A stretch of 64,000 bases of DNA from Ambrosia x helenae (lineage: Eukaryota; Streptophyta; Magnoliopsida; Asterales; Asteraceae). Location of the stretch: positions 6,000,676 through 6,064,675 of the forward strand of contig CM061223.1 in NCBI GenBank assembly GCA_030844895.1. Reading direction: 5' to 3'. Each line of letters begins with the position of its first letter. Within the stretch, counting starts at the first letter, position 1. Positions 10,939 to 23,900 of this stretch are shown in pieces. The translations under genes were made by a program, and so were the position numbers. The notes under the pieces were generated by a model. It was not told the origin of the DNA, did no database searches, and was given only the letters and a program-made list of their open reading frames with translations.

Positions 10939-11374
10939 ATCATTAAAAGGTAGTTTTTTAATAACCATTCAGAGGCTACCAAACAACCTCTTAATGTTTT
11001 AATTTGTATCATGTTTTATAATGGGAAGGGTTTAAAGTAATCGATAGGGTTTCTTCGCACGGTGCTACATAAAACATGTTCATTATCTTATTATACAAAA
11101 GATGGCATGTATGTTTCGAGCATGTGTAAAGATGTGAATTTACGATGTTGTTTGGTCAGTATCAATTCAATACGATGTCTGTAGACAGTACAAAAACGAT
11201 AATCCCTATTTACGATACAAAATACTTTATTATAAATACACATCTTTTTTAAATAGAACATTTTAAATTTTGTTAAATTAACAATTTTAAAGCAATTACC
11301 TAACAAAACTAAACATAAGCAAAAACTATAAAAACCTAAATATCTAGATTTCATCATTGTCGGGTAGTCACGAT

Positions 11375-11418
<44 letters not shown>

Positions 11419-12130
11419 TTTTAATAATATTGACGATTTTAAAGTAATTCGGTTGCAATACCAAGTGTCAGCATCATACTTGTACTACTGTTACTAATCT
11501 GTTACTAATCGAACTAATGCAAACTGCAAGGAATCCCACTAGTACAATAAATGAGAATATATTAATCTACGGTTTGACCCAATATTGTTGTTCAATAAGA
11601 GCTAATGAGTCCCGGATCAATTCGTTTGGGAGGAGGCAACTCCATGACCTTCCAATGTGGATATCATGAATTCGAGTCCCACTTTGTGCAATTTTCTTTA
11701 GGTGAGTAAGGGGTTTATCACATTAGACCTTCAGACGATAAGTTTCCTCTAGAATGACGCGGGTTTTCCCTAGAATGACGGAAGGGCCGGGTCATGGGGA
11801 AGAAATAGAATATAGATATCAATGACTCAATAATCACGCAAGGATGGCAGTTACATGTAGCGATCATTAATTAATTACTTACCTGTTAGTAATGGCGTGT
11901 CTAGTTGTCTCAAAATATTTTTGAAACATGCCTAACTTTATATGAACCACTATGTTAACATATGTTGCTTTCAATATAATCTGGATTTTTTTTTTACACA
12001 AAACGGGGTACGCTAAAGAAAACAAGTTGGACTTGGTTTAAACAAAACATTTTAGGAACTTGAATTAAGAAAGAATCAACTGGGTTCGATCCTAATTACG
12101 TCTTAAAGTAGGATTTCACATATGATATAT
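10939..12130. other. Intergenic, no gene seen
   Basis: Contains a 32-bp A-run at 11385-11416. A tRNA-like B-box (ATTCGAGTCCC) near 11674 hints at an old SINE, but I could not find its ends. No reading frame has recognisable similarity. Confidence 0.5.
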
Positions 12131-12139
12131 GTCTGATGC

Positions 12140-12283
12140 TAGTGGCGAATTCAGAAATAATTTCCAGGGGTTTCTTTTGCAGATTTTCACTAATTTTTCA
12201 ACTTTTTCCACTAAAATTTTCATTTTTTTCTAAATCGATGGTGTTCCTAAGAACCCCCGAAACCCCCTCTGGATCCACCACGG
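12140..12283. mobile_element. hAT-type MITE (144 bp)
   Basis: Imperfect terminal inverted repeats of 16 bp (left TAGTGGCGAATTCAGA; right, reverse strand, CCGTGGTGGATCCAGA). The 8-bp target duplications are TCTGATGC and TCTGACGC (12132-12139, 12284-12291). The length and 8-bp duplication fit hAT. Confidence 0.75.
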
Positions 12284-12634
12284 TCTGACGCCTAGTTTTC
12301 CAATGCAGTCCCTTATTTTCAAATATACAAGTCTTCTAATATATGTTCTTTGTTGAATACCAATATAGACTTCACAAGACATATGCTGATCGAAGATGAT
12401 AGCTAAATCAAATGTGCCTTTTGTGCTAGAGTCTGGCTCAAGATTAGCTCCAATAGCTTGAAAATATATAGGAAAAGAAAATTATGATTAAGAAACCGGT
12501 TTGAGTTGACACCATTATTATAGGTTGATCCGGGCTTCATGTTATATGTTTCAACCTTTATTATTGTGCTCCAACTTGGCTAACTCCATGAAACCTTATC
12601 TTGTCAACAACCTAACCTACTTGCAAACAACTAA
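12284..12634. other. 3' flank of F-box gene
   Basis: AT-rich sequence downstream (on -) of the F-box gene; it probably contains its 3' UTR. No other feature seen. Confidence 0.5.
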
Positions 12635-13869
12635 TTAATTGCCTTGATCATTGCTTGATTGAAGCCATAGAGGAGGATTACCACGAAAAACGGATTCTTG
12701 TGAATCGAACATGGCTTCTATCTTACCATCGAACATATGGTAAATTCCAACATCTCCTCCGCCTCCATCTGGTAGATCGAGGTATGGTTCGTAATGATCA
12801 TCCGTGAAGTAGATACAATCAGATTTCATGCCTCTACCGGCATTTGTGGCAAACGAAGAATTGAAGCCCAAAAAGACTGATTTGTCCCCAAACTTGTGAT
12901 TTTCGACCACTTGCCATCATCTAAACTCAGCACGAAACATTGAAAGCTCTTGGTACTATACGGTCCACAACGGTTGTACTCTTCATCATGCTTCTTGTAA
13001 TACCTACGGTCACGCGTAATCATTAACAAACTATTGTGACCCCATTCGAGGAGATAAGCCGATGGGAGGCACAAACATCCAAATTCTTTTCCAGGGAACG
13101 TTGATAATTGACGCAAAGTTAAAGGACGTGATACATCATTATTTAGAATGTCGCATTCGTATATTGTTCCCATGGTCGCCATTACATAGAGGCGTTTTTG
13201 TATGCTATGATAAGTGATGTCAAAAAGGTTTCCTTCCCAACCATTTATACGAGTCCAAGAGACATCACCAAGCCTACAAAACCCTAAAGTTTCACCCCAG
13301 ATGATAACAACACGAAAGGAACCTCCTCTCGTGTTATTATCTGGGGTGAAGTTAGGGTTTGGTGATGTGAAAACAACTCTCCTCATGAAATGGCGGTAGT
13401 ACGACCACTCATGTTGATCAAAGTACAACTCATGACACATATAAAGTTGTGGTAGATCAATTTGTGTTCGCGAAAGTGGATGAAGGAGTTTCGCGGAAAA
13501 CTCTTCCTCTCCGGTGGTTAGCAACCACCCATGGGTGGATACGCATGGCTTCCATCGAGCCTCAGGTAGTCTCACCTTACGCATCATGCCACCAGAGAGA
13601 AGAAAGAAACTCCGACAATCCTGTTCATCGTCATCATCTTCTTCAGTTTTGGTTTCTGCTAGCATTAGCATGGGAAACCGGGACGGAAGAAGATGTTGAT
13701 GTCTAATCAAGTCTGCAGTTGTGGTGGCAGAAGACCGCCACGAACTGCAGACACAAAGAAAGTTAATAAAATCTTCATAAAAGGTTAACTTTTCCACAAT
13801 CTCGTTTAGAATCTCTGGCAGAAGGTCGGACCAAGTGGTCATTGTAGAGGTTTGAAGGAAGTCACCCAA
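12635..13869 (-). pseudogene. DUF295/KIB1-like F-box gene with one frameshift
   Basis: The N-terminal F-box reads WSDLLPEILNEIVEKL, followed by VCSSWRS. The F-box links substrates to Skp1-Cullin-1 ubiquitin ligases. A DUF295 beta-rich C-terminal region follows (RLPEARWKPCVSTHGWLLT, FRVVIIWG, YVMATMGTIYECD). The first frame ends after 347 codons, but the DUF295 signature continues in another frame (KSVFLGFNSSF then CIYFTDD and GIYHMFDG) to a stop at 12635. The break lies at the C-run 12886-12889 (GGGG on -): one extra G there would give a single frame of about 411 aa, the normal length. It is either a real pseudogenising deletion or a homopolymer assembly error. No intron is needed. Family members are usually single-exon, in line with this. 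Confidence 0.85.
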
Positions 13870-14719
13870 TGATCCTTAAGCAAGTCTATGCACAAGAATT
13901 GAAGTGAAACTTGGTTGTATTGTATGACACTCTGACCATAAGCCCTTGTACTGGATGTTATAGTTCATGAGTGAGGTTTAGTCAAACCAGACTATGTGGA
14001 AATTAAAGAATATAAGCATATGAAACCATTGTCGTAGCTGTACAATGTTTACTAATTATGTTAGCCCAAAAACTTTGACAGCAGAAAAACACACACATTA
14101 CCGTATGATCAAAATAATTGTGGCTGCTATGTTGGTACCGTATGATCAAAATAATTGTGGCTGCTATATGTTGGAATTTGGATTTAAGTAATTAATCAGC
14201 TGCACATAAGGTGGCTGCTGGCGCACCTTTGGTAAATTTTCAATTTCATTAATAGTTGATAAACACTTTAAACTTATGTGCTTCCCGTTAGTTGCGGCGG
14301 CCTAGTTGGTCTTTATCAGTTACATGATATGATACCGGCACTCGGTTAAACAACTGAAATAGATATGCCTAAGAGGATATTGATATGCGTTTTACATCAA
14401 TTAAAAACCATAAACGAATACCGGTAGTGGTTCGGATAATATGAAATGTTATTCGATCTACATCGATTCGGTTCATCATGGTAAAGAACAAAATAAATAT
14501 ATTTTTTTTATCTAATCGTAGATAAAAATAATCACGAAATAACGGTTTATTTGAATTTTTTAAGCATTATATTATATCAAAAGTATTGAAAAGGTAAACG
14601 ACTTCACCTTACATATAAAAAAAAACTAAAACACAAGGCAATTGTGATTACATATTCATTATGATTCAATCACTTGTACGTTACTACTCACCAATATATA
14701 TATATATATATATATATAT
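13870..14719. other. Intergenic, F-box promoter side
   Basis: Contains a 37-bp tandem duplication at 14100-14172 (unit with ATGATCAAAATAATTGTGGC) and a TA run at 14694-14718. No gene was seen. Confidence 0.6.
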
Positions 14720-15312
14720 GAGATTTAGGTTCGTTTAAAAATGGTCATATTTCGTGAAAAGTGTGAGAATGATTAAGAAATGACATGTAAGCATTATGTT
14801 TTAGATTTAGAAATGATGTATTAAATTCAGTGGCGCATCATAGTAGGGGCGGGGAAGGGCGGCCGACCCCCCGGATTTTCGCGCAGAAGTTCCGATTATA
14901 TAGTATTTGTATAGGATTTTTGAAAATATAGGGTTTCGACCCCCCGAAACTGGTTTTCGGCCCCTCGAAACTAGTGACTTCCGACCCCCCGTTGACTTCC
15001 GACCCCCCGAACCTTTGGGTCAAGCTTCGCCACTGATTAAAGTCTTTTGGCTACAAAATTACATCAAATACAACAATTTAAAACACAACACAATGTACTA
15101 TTGCCATGAAACATAGCTAAATTCACACTACTTAACTTTCTTAACAGAGTGTTTTATGTTTAAGCCTATACATTGTTTTAGGTTTTTAATTGTTATATTT
15201 GGTGTTTTTAAGCAAAAAAAAAATCCAAAAATTGAAGTCTACATATCAATTTTTAATCTTTTGCACACTTATCACAAAATATGACATTTATACAAAAACC
15301 TCACCCATATAT
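14720..15312. repeat. Dispersed repeat R1, copy 2 (with nested hAT MITE)
   Basis: Collinear with R1 copy 1 (346-775) on both sides of a nested hAT insertion at 14828-15035. It is non-coding. Confidence 0.6.
14828..15035. mobile_element. hAT-type MITE nested in R1
   Basis: Starts CAGTGGCG and ends CGCCACTG, with 8-bp flanking repeats ATTAAATT and ATTAAAGT (14820-14827, 15036-15043). The right half has a short tandem motif 'gaccccccg' repeated about four times. R1 copy 1 lacks the insertion, confirming the borders. Confidence 0.8.
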
Positions 15313-15344
15313 ATATACAGAATCCGGATCAAATGAAAACTATG

Positions 15345-15900
15345 TCGATTTATGAGAACCGTGAGAACTCCGATGTAAAATGTGAATTTTAAATTTTTTT
15401 TACACAGTGATGTAAAACGGCTAACTCCGCCGTAAAAAAAATGAAAAAAAAATTATTTACGATGTTTTTACACCGATGTAACAAAATGACTACACCTATG
15501 TAAACCATATAACTAAATTAATATTTTATTCAATATTTTATTATGGTTTAACTTACAATCACAAATTCATTACACATTGAAATAACTGTGTGGTTATAAA
15601 GTGGGTTCTCACAACTCAACACAGTTCTCAAATTATTCTAACCTTGTATATATATAGGAACTAACTTTGTAACCACATTTATTTTATTCAATAATGAATT
15701 TGTGGTTGTAAATTAAACCATTATAAAATATTAATTTACTTATATGGTTTACATAAGCGTGGTCGTTTTCTTACACCAGTGTAAAACCGTCGTAAATAAT
15801 TTTTTTTTCATTTTTACGGCGGAGTTAGCTGTTTTTACATCAGTGTGTAAAAAAATTAAAATTCACATTTTACGTCAGAGTTCTCACGGTTCTCACAACT
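15345..15900. repeat. Large inverted repeat (foldback element)
   Basis: The arm at about 15345-15602 is the imperfect reverse complement of about 15659-15900. For example, GAGAACCGTGAGAACTC near 15354 faces GAGTTCTCACGGTTCTC near 15880, and GGCTAACTCCGCCGTAAAAA faces TTTTTACGGCGGAGTTAGC. The loop of about 55 bp contains a TA stretch. Arms of about 250 bp would fold into a long hairpin RNA if transcribed. Confidence 0.85.
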
Positions 15901-15949
15901 CAAACAGATTCTCAAAGGAACCGAATCCTCTCTGTCTTTCTCTATATCT

Positions 15950-17519
15950 ATATATCTATATCTATATATCTCTCTTTCAAAGGAACCAATTATCAAAAAG
16001 TTATAATAATAAGTAAAAAAGATCTACTTTTTACCCTTCAATTATCTACAATTTTAAGTTGGAGCAATTAAAATATGATCCTAGAAGTTAGGGAGGGGGG
16101 AGGTTCACTAGTATTTAATGAATTACCATGATCTTTTCTCGGTCCTACATTGCCACATCATTTTATTGAAACATAGTTTTAGACGCAACACTTCACTATT
16201 TTTTTTATTTTTTTTAATAAATAATACATTTAAAAGCATGGTTAATAACTTATGTTTATTAAAAAAATAACTTTTTTAAAATAACTTATTTTTCATTAAA
16301 AAAATTTATGTTGCCAACCTTGGTAGAACAGTAACTTTGACATAGCCAAACAGTTGGATTTTGAAATACAAACCATTTTTACCTTGTAAACACCCATTGT
16401 TTTCACCCCAAAACTCATACTCATCTAAAAAATTATACCATAATTTACTCGAAAAATGACATGTTGAAATGAAGAGAAGGAGATCACCTTGGTGATGTCT
16501 TATAGTGACGAACAAAACAACCCTACTCATCAACCACAAAACCGATGCCACTCAGGGGCGAATTCGTATTGGAACCACATGTTGGCAGAGTTCAACCAAC
16601 TAGTTGAAGAAAATAGCCGCACCACCAATTCGCTCGCACGACAGTGGACGGATCTCAACAAGTGTGACCGATGAAACACCCTATTTGCAGCTACCATGAG
16701 GGAACACCCTAATTTTACCTAGGATTTGGCAATCAAGCTCACACAAGTCGACTATACGGCTAGGTACCGTAGCAATTTCGACCATGTTTTGACATAATAA
16801 TTGTTGCGTTAATTAGGTTAAATAATTATGTTTTTTTTTCTATATTAATTGTGTGTTTATGTACTTTAATATTTGTTTATCTTTAATATTAATTTAAAAC
16901 TTGTGGTTTAAGATTTATTTTCTTGATTTTAATTTTTTTTAACCGTTAGCATTGGTGGGGGTGAAAAATAAAGTTGAAGTTAAAAAATAAACGGTTTTGA
17001 AATCGTGGTCAAGCACACGCGAGCGGTCCACGTACCCACTACCAGCACCACCGGCGGCCTTATTGTCGTGTGGGTAGTGGGGTTATCGTTAGGTACCAAC
17101 TTCGTTCACGGTGAGTGCCCCATCCTCCCTTATACATCATATTTTTCTCAATTTAAACACAATACACACTAGTTTCTCTAATTTCACTCATTCGCATTAG
17201 GTATATCAACTTTTGTGAATGAAGTTTTCGTATTTTAAAAAAGTAGTTTGAGGGGTTGTGAGTGAATGGGAGAGAAAAGTTTACTGTCTATCTGTATATT
17301 TTTAGGACGGTGTTCCACCCAAATATTTTTTTAAAGTGTTTGTAAGTGGAGGAGAAAGAAAATGTATTGGTAAAGATATACAAAAAAAATATTGTTTAAT
17401 TGTGTAGTGATTTTTAATGTAATTTGATAGATGAAGATATGGAAGCTGATGAGAATGCTCAAATGTTCTTTTTCGTAAAACTTTGTAATATATAGAAAAA
17501 AAAATGTTCGTTTGTCTAA
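15950..17519. other. Intergenic, no gene recognised
   Basis: Short frames around 16489-16790 (translating to ...SLARQWTDLNKCDR...) have several stops. They may be a decayed transposon-associated coding region, but I cannot name it. The rest is AT-rich. Confidence 0.4.
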
Positions 17520-17521
17520 TA

Positions 17522-17742
17522 CTCCCTCCGTCCCTATTTAAATGTCCATCTTTCTATTTTTGGTTGTCCCAAATTAAATGTCAATTTCCAAAAAGAGAAA
17601 TGCAATTTCCAGTTTTGCCCATAAAAGACAAAACACAATCACCACTTTTGAGGATATTATTGTCATTTTACCACATACAAACAAAAGATTTTTTAAAATG
17701 TGTGTTTTGGGGCCCATGACATTTAAATAGGGACGGAGGGAG
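17522..17742. mobile_element. Stowaway MITE
   Basis: Perfect terminal inverted repeat of about 25 bp starting CTCCCTCCGTCCCTATTTAA and ending with its complement, flanked by TA on each side (17520-17521, 17743-17744). CTCCCTCCGT plus TA is the Stowaway (Tc1/mariner) hallmark. 221 bp, non-coding. Confidence 0.95.
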
Positions 17743-17744
17743 TA

Positions 17745-18480
17745 GAAGTTTTCACTATTGTGGTGATTCTCAAAATTTTATCACACAGTGTGTGTTGTGT
17801 AAAGACATGAACTCGATATCATGTTGTACCGAAAGTCTCTAAAAATGAGTATACAGAAAGTAATAGGTGCGATATGGTATGGTATTTGAAGGTCAGTCAA
17901 ACCAAAAATATTAGTACCAAACCAAAAGTACTAATCTTGAAAAAAGCCAAAAACGGGTATCGATCTGATACCGAAAATGTCCCGGTACCGTTATTTTCCG
18001 CTACCTAATACTAAATGCTCATCTCTAGTTGTGTGTGTATATGAATGCATTGGTATTTTATGTACCAAAGCGTGCCTCTGTGTGTGTGCGCACACACTAG
18101 AGGATGGTCGTGCGATATTGCATGGAACACATAATGTTCCATAATCTGGTAATGACGTAACATTTTAATTTTTTAAACTAAAAAGAACTATTACAATCAT
18201 CAGCAACACAGGCAAAACCAAACATCTCGAACCTCAAAGAACTATTAAGTAGGCCTAATGGAGAATATAAGTTAATCGTTCAAGCCCAATAGAGAAAAAT
18301 TTCATTTTTAAGTAGGCCCAATAAAGAATATAAATCTTTCATTTTCTTTCTTCTTCTGCAAAATTTCAAGCTTTCCAAAATTCTTGATTATGAATTATTA
18401 TGAACAATACAAATAAATTATTTGATTAAGGGAGCTTTACATAATAGTTAGCAAGTACAAATTATTTGTAGTTCACATTA
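17745..18480. other. Intergenic, decayed repeats
   Basis: Around 17800-18020 the text resembles a decayed hAT MITE ('ggtaccgttattttccg', 'gctcatctctag'). Around 18250-18340 a segment with 'aagtaggcc(t/c)aat' occurs twice. No gene. Confidence 0.45.
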
Positions 18481-18831
18481 GACCATGTGTAGTGGGGCTT
18501 TATATTTATAAAGCCCCCGAATGTGATTGGTCCACGTGGCTGCTGAGTCAGCGTGGAGAGAGAAACTGAAAAAGGGGTGTAGTGGTGGGGCTTTATTTAT
18601 AAAGCCCCTATTAATATTTTATTATATCTTTTTAATTAAAAAAATAATAAAATAATTAAAGAGAGAGAGAGAGTGCTGATGTGGCTGCATTTGATTGGAG
18701 GGGCAATTTTTGATCCGGCGTTATATTAATAAAGCCCCAACACATTTTTGAAAAATGGAGCCCCCCCGTAGCGGTGTGGGGGGCGCTATTTTTGAAAATA
18801 AAGCCCCAATGGAGCCCCACTACGGGTGGTC
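18481..18831. mobile_element. Harbinger-type MITE
   Basis: Terminal inverted repeats GACCATGTGTAGTGGGGC (left) and, reverse strand, GACCACCCGTAGTGGGGC (right), with TTA duplications at 18478-18480 and 18832-18834. Internal 'aaagcccc' motifs repeat in both orientations. Non-coding. Confidence 0.85.
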
Positions 18832-18873
18832 TTATAGTTAAGTTATATTTTGATGGCTTAACAACATGACTAA

Positions 18874-19163
18874 GACTGTGTTGTGGTCCGGGTCTTCACC
18901 TGGGGTTATTTAATAGTATTGTTTCATCTTGACGCTGACTGGGCATTGGATAAAGCCCTTGCTCGCTCATTTGATCCCGTTGTAGATAAACCACTCACCC
19001 TCGCTCGCGCCCCCTTCAAATCTAACACAAAGCTCTTGCTCACTCCCATGACCGTGGTAACTTGGGCTCGCTCCCGCCGGCGTTAGCCCGGGGATGTTGA
19101 GGTTTTCGCGAGCCACGTGGCCTCGCTCGCGCCGGGTGATAACCCAACCACAACGGAAAGTCT
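18874..19163. mobile_element. Harbinger-type MITE, second
   Basis: Ends GACTGTGTTGTGG (left) and CCACAACGGAAAGTCT (right) are roughly inverted, flanked by TAA on both sides (18871-18873, 19164-19166). The interior is unusually rich in CTCGCTCGC-type text for this window. Confidence 0.65.
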
Positions 19164-19514
19164 TAACTGTTGCTATTTATTGTATAGTTTTGCTAAAATT
19201 CTTAAAACTACATCAAGACCAACGCTATATATTTCCGTAACTGCATCCATATTATTACAACTACTAAACTATGAACACTAATCAAATACGAAAACTTCTT
19301 GCATCAAGACAACTAAAAAGCCGATCATATTGTCTCCGCCACACGAGCAGAAATCGGATTCCTAGATTTCATAGCCTCCATTTGTCGAATAGCACGTGTT
19401 GGATTTAAGCTTTTGGGACATGTGGCAGTGCAATTCTTTATTGTTCTACATCGGTAGATACGTTTATCATTCTCCGTAAGCGCCTGCAATCTCTCGTCCG
19501 TGTAGTCATCGCGG

Positions 19515-20102
19515 CTGTCAACCAGAAAGTAGAAAATCAACACAATAAATAAATATAGAGAAAATCATACATTTTCACCCACGGTTTTAGCGCCAGAGGA
19601 AAAAGGTTTGGAATGGTATGGCGTGTTAAGGTAATGGGCTTGAAACCAAACCAAACCTAAGCATCGGGATGCTCTTAGCGTTGTACATCGAAACAAGCAA
19701 ATCATGATTCGACAAATGATCCCTACATGCTAAGATTAAGATTTAACAGGCAAAACAAACCTTGAAAAGTACAACTGAGTAAAAAAAAAAAAAAAACCAA
19801 TGAAAATGATACGCTGTAAAGTTTGGGGCTAAATTTAGTTTCCGACTAGGATTTAGCCCCACTTTTATCCGGCTCGCTATAAATTTAGCACATGCTTCTT
19901 ATCCGCTAGCTAAAATTTAGCCCCGCTTTACACGTATATTATTTTGATTGATTTTTTCAGACTCATTGTAGGCTCTTTTTTCGGCTAAATTCTAGTCGAC
20001 TTAGCATCCGGTCCCTATTTGTCAAATACTCAAATCATGATCTGCTAGTTTAGACATGCCTACTTTTGCAAAAGCTAAAAGTCGATGGTTCTGTGATCTT
20101 AC
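19515..20102 (-). other. SDH2-3 intron 3
   Basis: GT-AG intron (donor GTAAG at 20102-20098). It carries a probable 117-bp MITE at 19815-19931 with imperfect inverted ends (GTAAAGTTTGGGGCTAAATT against GTAAAGCGGGGCTAAATTTT). Confidence 0.7.
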
Positions 20103-20426
20103 CTGTCAGATATCCAGCGATGCGCGTGCAGCAACGCCGCAGGCCCATCAAACTCTTCCGGGTTCCACCAGTAGGACGGACAAGACGTGCTACAACAAGC
20201 ACACAATATGCACTCATATAAACCATCAAGTTTCTTTCTATCTGCAGGTGTTTGCCTATATTCTTTTCCATCAGGTGGAGGTCTCTTGGTCTTCAACCAC
20301 GGCTCAATCGACCTACAAACATCCGCCATAACCATCATTTTCAACCTTTTGTGAGCAGTTATCAACACAGTTAAACATGCAGGATCAAATCTTACTTGTA
20401 TTGTTGGTAGAAGTTTGTTAGATCAA

Positions 20427-20915
20427 TGACGAGGTAGGCCCACTCCAGATGGATCGGCCCAACTCCAACTAAAGGCCCACATTGTCTTAAGGCTAGTCCA
20501 ATGGCAGACTAACGCCGGATGGGCCAAGGTGGTCATGTTCCGGGCTATTGATAAGCTCCAACCTTTTCCCTGAACAATAGGAGATGAAGGGTTCAATAGA
20601 AGAGATAAGGTCTATCTCCATAAGAACCGTGGACTTAGTTCCTGGAGATAGGCTCAATAAGGCGGTTACGAGAAAGGTTATAAATACAGGTAAAAGGTAC
20701 GTCAATGATCATTCACTCACAAAAAGCTATTGCTTTACTTTCACCTCAGAAACCCATACTTATTCTCACGCCGGAGGGTGGTCACAGGAAACCCCCCTTT
20801 CCTGTGACGAGTCCTAACGGTGCTTTGTTTTGCAGGCATCCGGATCTCACTTAAGCAGGTTGTTTACAATCGGAGCATTATTTCTTGTCTACTCGGAGAG
20901 GTATTTACTTCTTCA
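20427..20915 (+). repeat. 5' LTR of the Gypsy element
   Basis: 489 bp, TG...CA ends. A TATA box TATAAATA lies at 20679-20686, so the genomic RNA probably starts near 20710. Identical by eye to the 3' LTR. Confidence 0.95.
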
Positions 20916-20916
20916 T

Positions 20917-20934
20917 TGGCGCCATCCGTGGGAC
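20917..20934 (+). promoter_or_regulatory. Primer-binding site
   Basis: TGGCGCCATCCGTGGGA lies one base after the 5' LTR. TGGCGCC complements the 3' end of a tRNA ending GGCGCCA, as used by several plant Gypsy groups. The exact tRNA was not identified. Confidence 0.7.
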
Positions 20935-20979
20935 ACGTACAAGGAACTAGCTACCGGTTAAATAACCTGAAGAACCGAG

Positions 20980-23900
20980 ATGACTTCAAACCAGAATACC
21001 ATGATTACCGCCAACCCGGCAGGAAGAGATCAGAATTTAATGCCCACAACAGAGCGGATCGATGGTGCAGTAGCATCCGACTCGGAAGGGGAAGGTGACG
21101 GAGTGGCTCCGGGGTTTTCTCCAGGAACATCGGCTCCACTCCCGGGAAACACGCAGACTTTTGTGTCACTCGGAGGCCACCAGGGACGTCTCTCTTCTAC
21201 AAGAGGACCGGTCCCATTGCCCACGTACACTCGACCAATTGTTAGTACAAGCTTCTCAGCTCCTCGAGTTTCGGCACCCGTATCATCGATACCGTGGTTT
21301 ACAGCAGCACAAAGTCTTCCACTTTTCTCTGCTGCGATCTCGGCAGCCATGACATCATCACCACAAGCAACTCTCATGCAGCCGAACATGCCACCGTACA
21401 CACCGGTCACTCCCGGAAATCAACCGTTCATGCCTTACTATCCTATGTCCCCATATGGATACATGTGTGCACCGTCAACGGGTGGTGCGTACACATACCC
21501 CTATCCTTACATGTATCCCCCGGTGCAACCACCCCCCGGGTGGAACCCTCAGACGGGGATGCCCTCGAACGAAAGATTGAATGAAGTTCGTACGCGCCTC
21601 AACTATGAAACCACTCCCGGGGGCACGGGAACTTCCACGGGACCTTCCCAGGAACGACAGCAAAACGCAGTGGTAGTACAGGAAAGTGAAGATCAAGGAG
21701 ATGATGAAGATCTTACCCGGCCATACCGTCCTCCGACGATGGCAACATACTCCAAATTCACGGAAAGGATAGCCAATGCCCCATTACCTCAGAACCTGAA
21801 ACTCCCATCGACAGTGGGTAAGTACGATGGAATTGGGGACCCGGATGACCATTTGAGCATCTTTGAATCTGTAGCCACATCCAAGGACTGGCCAATGCAG
21901 GCCTGGTGCCACATGTTCGTTCAGACCCTAGTGGGAGCATCACGGGTCTGGTGGGACAGTTTGCCACCCAGGTCTATTTCAAACTGGAGAGACATCCATA
22001 AGGGATTCACCCAGCAGTTCAGTCAACAGCGAAGACACACCAAGTATAGGGAGGAGGTAATGCATATCCGCCAAAGAGACAATGAACCAATGGAGAATTT
22101 CATAATACGGTTCAACAAAGAAAGACTTCAGATCCCGGGTCTTACTGAAGAGTTGGCATGCACTGCACTCACCATGGGAGTGAATGACGACGGATTGTTA
22201 AGAAAGCTCCATGGTCCCCATGGATATCCTCAGACCATGGACGAGATGATGACAATAGCTAAGGCGTATGTCAAACAGGAGAAGTCAATTGCCATGAACC
22301 ACGCAGTACGGAAGAAGCAAGAGACTACAAAAACAAGTGACAACCAGGACTCCAGAGGCTCCAGAAACAGGGGGCGGTCGGGTCAACCTTATTCAAGGGA
22401 CGACCGCCGGGACGAACGCCGGGAGGAGCGGAGAGATGATCGTCGCGAGCAGGGGCGAAGGTCCGAAAGGTCTCGTGACTCTTACTCCAGCAGAGGAGAT
22501 ACGGCTTCCAAGCCAAAGTTGGACTACCCGGAGCTGATCAAGACGCCATCACAGATACTAGAAACGGAGAACCTAAGGCTGAACACTCCTCGGCCGGTCA
22601 AGGACTCTCCGTCAAAGGACAAGTCAAAATTCTGTGATTACCACAAAGGCAACGGGCATGACACGAATGATTGTTTCCAGTTGAAGAGACAAATAGAGTA
22701 TTTCGTCAGAACAGGGAAGCTAGCTCACCTGGTCAAAGACACTAAACCGGAAACAACGACCTGGGAAGACAGGGCGACTGGAAAAAAGCCCAGGGAAATC
22801 AATACAATACGGCCGGAGGCAAGAGGCGGCTCCAAGAGACGATTTGAAACAATCGAGCCGTGGATGGAAACGGTGATGACTGTACCCCCGTACTACAAAG
22901 CGTTAAGAATGGAAGCGCTGGTAATTTCAGCAGCTGTGGGTGACTACAGTATGAAAAGAATCATGGTGGACACGGGCAGTTCAGAAGATATCATTTATGA
23001 GCCATGTTTCAGAAGAATGTCAATAGAAGACCAGAAGATGTTAGCACCGGCCCACGGTCCGGTAAAAGGGTTCACGGGAGAATGTATAGAGCCGTTGGGA
23101 CAACTAACGTTCCCAGTCACACTCGGCGATGGCTATAAGGAACGAACGATCCTTGTTACTTTTTTAGTGATCCCAGCTACCTCACAGTACAATCTAATCA
23201 TTGGCCGGTACACGTTGGGACGAATAGATGCCCTAGTATCTACAGCCAGGGGTTTTCTCATGTTCCCAACACCACACGGAGTAGCCACTGTGACCGGGGA
23301 AAAAGTTGTTGCAGCAGCGGAGGGCACAGCATGCCGTCAGGCACCTTCCGGGATACGGGGACCGGAGAGATGGGTGTTGAGCACGAAACATCCGGATCAA
23401 ACGGTCACTATCGGAGACTCGTTGGCCCCGGCCACTCAGGAGAAATTGAAGCGGCTATTAAAGCGCAACATGGACGTTTTTGCATTCTCACATTCTGACA
23501 TGACTGGGATTGCTCGGGAAAAGGCAGAACACAAGCTGTCCACCTACCCAAACGTGAAACCAGTCACACAGAAAAGAAGAAGCATGGCTCCGGATCGAAG
23601 AGCGGCGGTAGTGCAGGAGGTAAAAAAGTTGGAAGAAGCCGGGATCCTCAGAAAGACCAAGTATCACACATGGGTGGCCAACCCTGTCATGGTACGAAAG
23701 CACGACGGATCATGGAGGATGTGTGTGGACTACAAGGATCTGAATAAAGCATGTCCTAAAGATGCATACCCGCTTCCGGAGATAGACCTCAAGGTCGACT
23801 CCCTAGCTCCTTTCCAGTACAAGTGTTTTTTGGATGCATACAAAGGGTATCATCAGATTCAGATGGCTAAGGAGGATGAGGAGAAGACAGCTTTTCACAC

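Noticed and set aside
16489..16790. Possible short gene (SLARQWTDLNKCDR)
   Set aside because: Stops follow quickly, there is no recognisable domain, and no splice sites extend it.
18883..19086. 67-aa + frame with relatively high GC
   Set aside because: It lies within a Harbinger-type MITE and has no domain.
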